NCBI GenBank assembly: GCA_035650475.1 | Contig: DASRHP010000014.1 | Span: 35,044 to 99,043 of the forward strand | Direction: 5' to 3' | From: Candidatus Binataceae bacterium | GTDB taxonomy: Bacteria; Desulfobacterota; Binatia; Binatales; Binataceae | DNA: 64,000 nucleotides | Part shown: positions 63,641 to 64,000 of the stretch, one piece after another | How positions within the stretch are numbered: the first letter of the stretch is position 1 | Layout: each line of letters opens with the position of its first letter | Notes under the pieces: model-generated | Seen by the model: only the letters and a program-made list of their open reading frames with translations | What the model was told of the DNA's origin: nothing | Databases searched by the model: none | Position numbers and translations under genes: made by a program

Positions 63641-64000
63641 ATGAAGCCTAAGGTGCGCGAGGCGTTACCGGCCCTGGTGGCGGTCACGATGGGCTTCTAC
63701 CTCCTGTCGGCCCAAGGCGCGCCGGTCGGGCCGCAGACGCAGCTCTACTCGGTGACCCGGCTCGACCTCAGTGTCCAAGCGCAGCAAGGGACCGGCCAGC
63801 CGCGCGCGCCGATCTTCGTTCCGCGCCGCTTCGCCAATCCGCGCCTGCTCGCACAGGTAAAAGCGGCGTACGCCAAAGGCTCCGGCTCCAAAGGCGGGGG
63901 CGGTGGAGGTGGAGGTAGGGGAAAGCCATCGCCATCGCCATCGCCATCGCCATCGCCATCGCCATCGCCATCGCCATCGCCATCGCCATCGCCATCGCCA
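63641..64000 (+). CDS. Exported Gly-rich and (Pro-Ser)n repeat protein, 3' end missing
   Basis: ATG 63641 with GAGGAGG seven bases upstream; the frame runs off the right edge with 120 residues visible. A hydrophobic N-terminus (ALPALVAVTMGFYLLSAQGA) is a likely signal peptide or anchor. Residues about 30-85 have no recognised domain. A poly-Gly stretch (KGGGGGGGGRGK) leads to alternating Pro-Ser from residue 96 to the edge. Repeats like this form extended linkers in wall- or surface-exposed proteins. Identity is unknown. Confidence 0.75.
   Translation, partial: MKPKVREALPALVAVTMGFYLLSAQGAPVGPQTQLYSVTRLDLSVQAQQGTGQPRAPIFVPRRFANPRLLAQVKAAYAKGSGSKGGGGGGGGRGKPSPSPSPSPSPSPSPSPSPSPSPSP
63926..64000 (+). 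repeat. Hexanucleotide tandem repeat CCATCG, at least 12.5 units
   Basis: From 63926 to the window end every unit is identical (CCATCG), in frame as Pro-Ser. The array continues beyond the window. A unit length divisible by three keeps the frame when copy number changes. Confidence 0.97.

Noticed and set aside
63768..63995. Minus-strand Met-Ala repeat ORF
   Set aside because: Reverse reading of the CCATCG array; the plus frame has ribosome site, signal peptide and start.

Overview
The window is about 68 percent GC by eye and comes from a Gram-negative bacterium: a BamD lipoprotein, a DsbA-type oxidoreductase with a signal sequence and a hopanoid-type RND transporter all imply an outer membrane. 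PQQ biosynthesis, five luciferase-like flavin/F420 monooxygenase loci, acyl-CoA and CoA-transferase enzymes, amidohydrolases and no plasmid or phage backbone suggest a chromosome of an uncultured soil-type organism. The combination resembles Candidatus Binatota (Desulfobacterota_B), but that placement is inference from memory.

Layout. 1-3.9 kb: PQQ operon on the minus strand, pqqA-B-C-D-E followed by an M16 peptidase cut by the window edge; pqqA (24 aa) is easily missed. 3.9-14.5 kb: mostly minus-strand catabolic genes (MFS transporter, epimerase, metallo-beta-lactamase fold protein, MaoC hydratase, LLM oxidoreductase, SDR plus acyl-CoA dehydrogenase pair, amidohydrolase) with a plus-strand archaeal-type S-adenosylmethionine synthetase. 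14.5-18.9 kb: DsbA-like protein, CBS protein, HEAT-repeat membrane protein, tRNA-Leu, PGPGW membrane protein. 18.9-26.5 kb: a complete lasso-peptide-type RiPP cluster in two divergent arms (exporter, B2 protease and nucleotidyltransferase leftward; B1, cyclase C, precursor A and HPr-kinase-like protein rightward). 26.5-33.9 kb: frameshifted LLM, RND transporter, another LLM, BamD fused to an AMIN-like domain, M20 peptidase. 34.2-39.0 kb: NtrB/NtrC-type two-component system, a decayed 6PGDH/DUF1932 gene, an LLM and a 24-aa SEC-C peptide. 39.1-46.3 kb: nitronate monooxygenase, purine permease, ROK kinase with a histone-like tail, xerD, M50 protease, scpA and scpB (chromosome segregation); the end of scpB contains three consecutive 21-22 bp perfect palindromes. 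46.3-64 kb: GNAT-acyl-CoA synthetase fusion, amidohydrolase, a UGSC-type selenoprotein read through an in-frame UGA, its C-terminal-domain paralogue, ilvD, tRNA-Ser, CoA transferase, PPOX protein, enoyl-CoA hydratase, RidA-like protein, CCG-domain protein, LLM, DUF992 protein, BNR propeller, epoxide hydrolase and a truncated Pro-Ser repeat protein at the right edge.

The strongest leads are (1) the selenoprotein gene at 50525-52282, which ordinary gene calling splits in two, (2) the lasso-type RiPP cluster at 18.9-26.5 kb with an atypical precursor, and (3) the palindrome cluster in scpB. All assignments come from reading the sequence; no database search was run.
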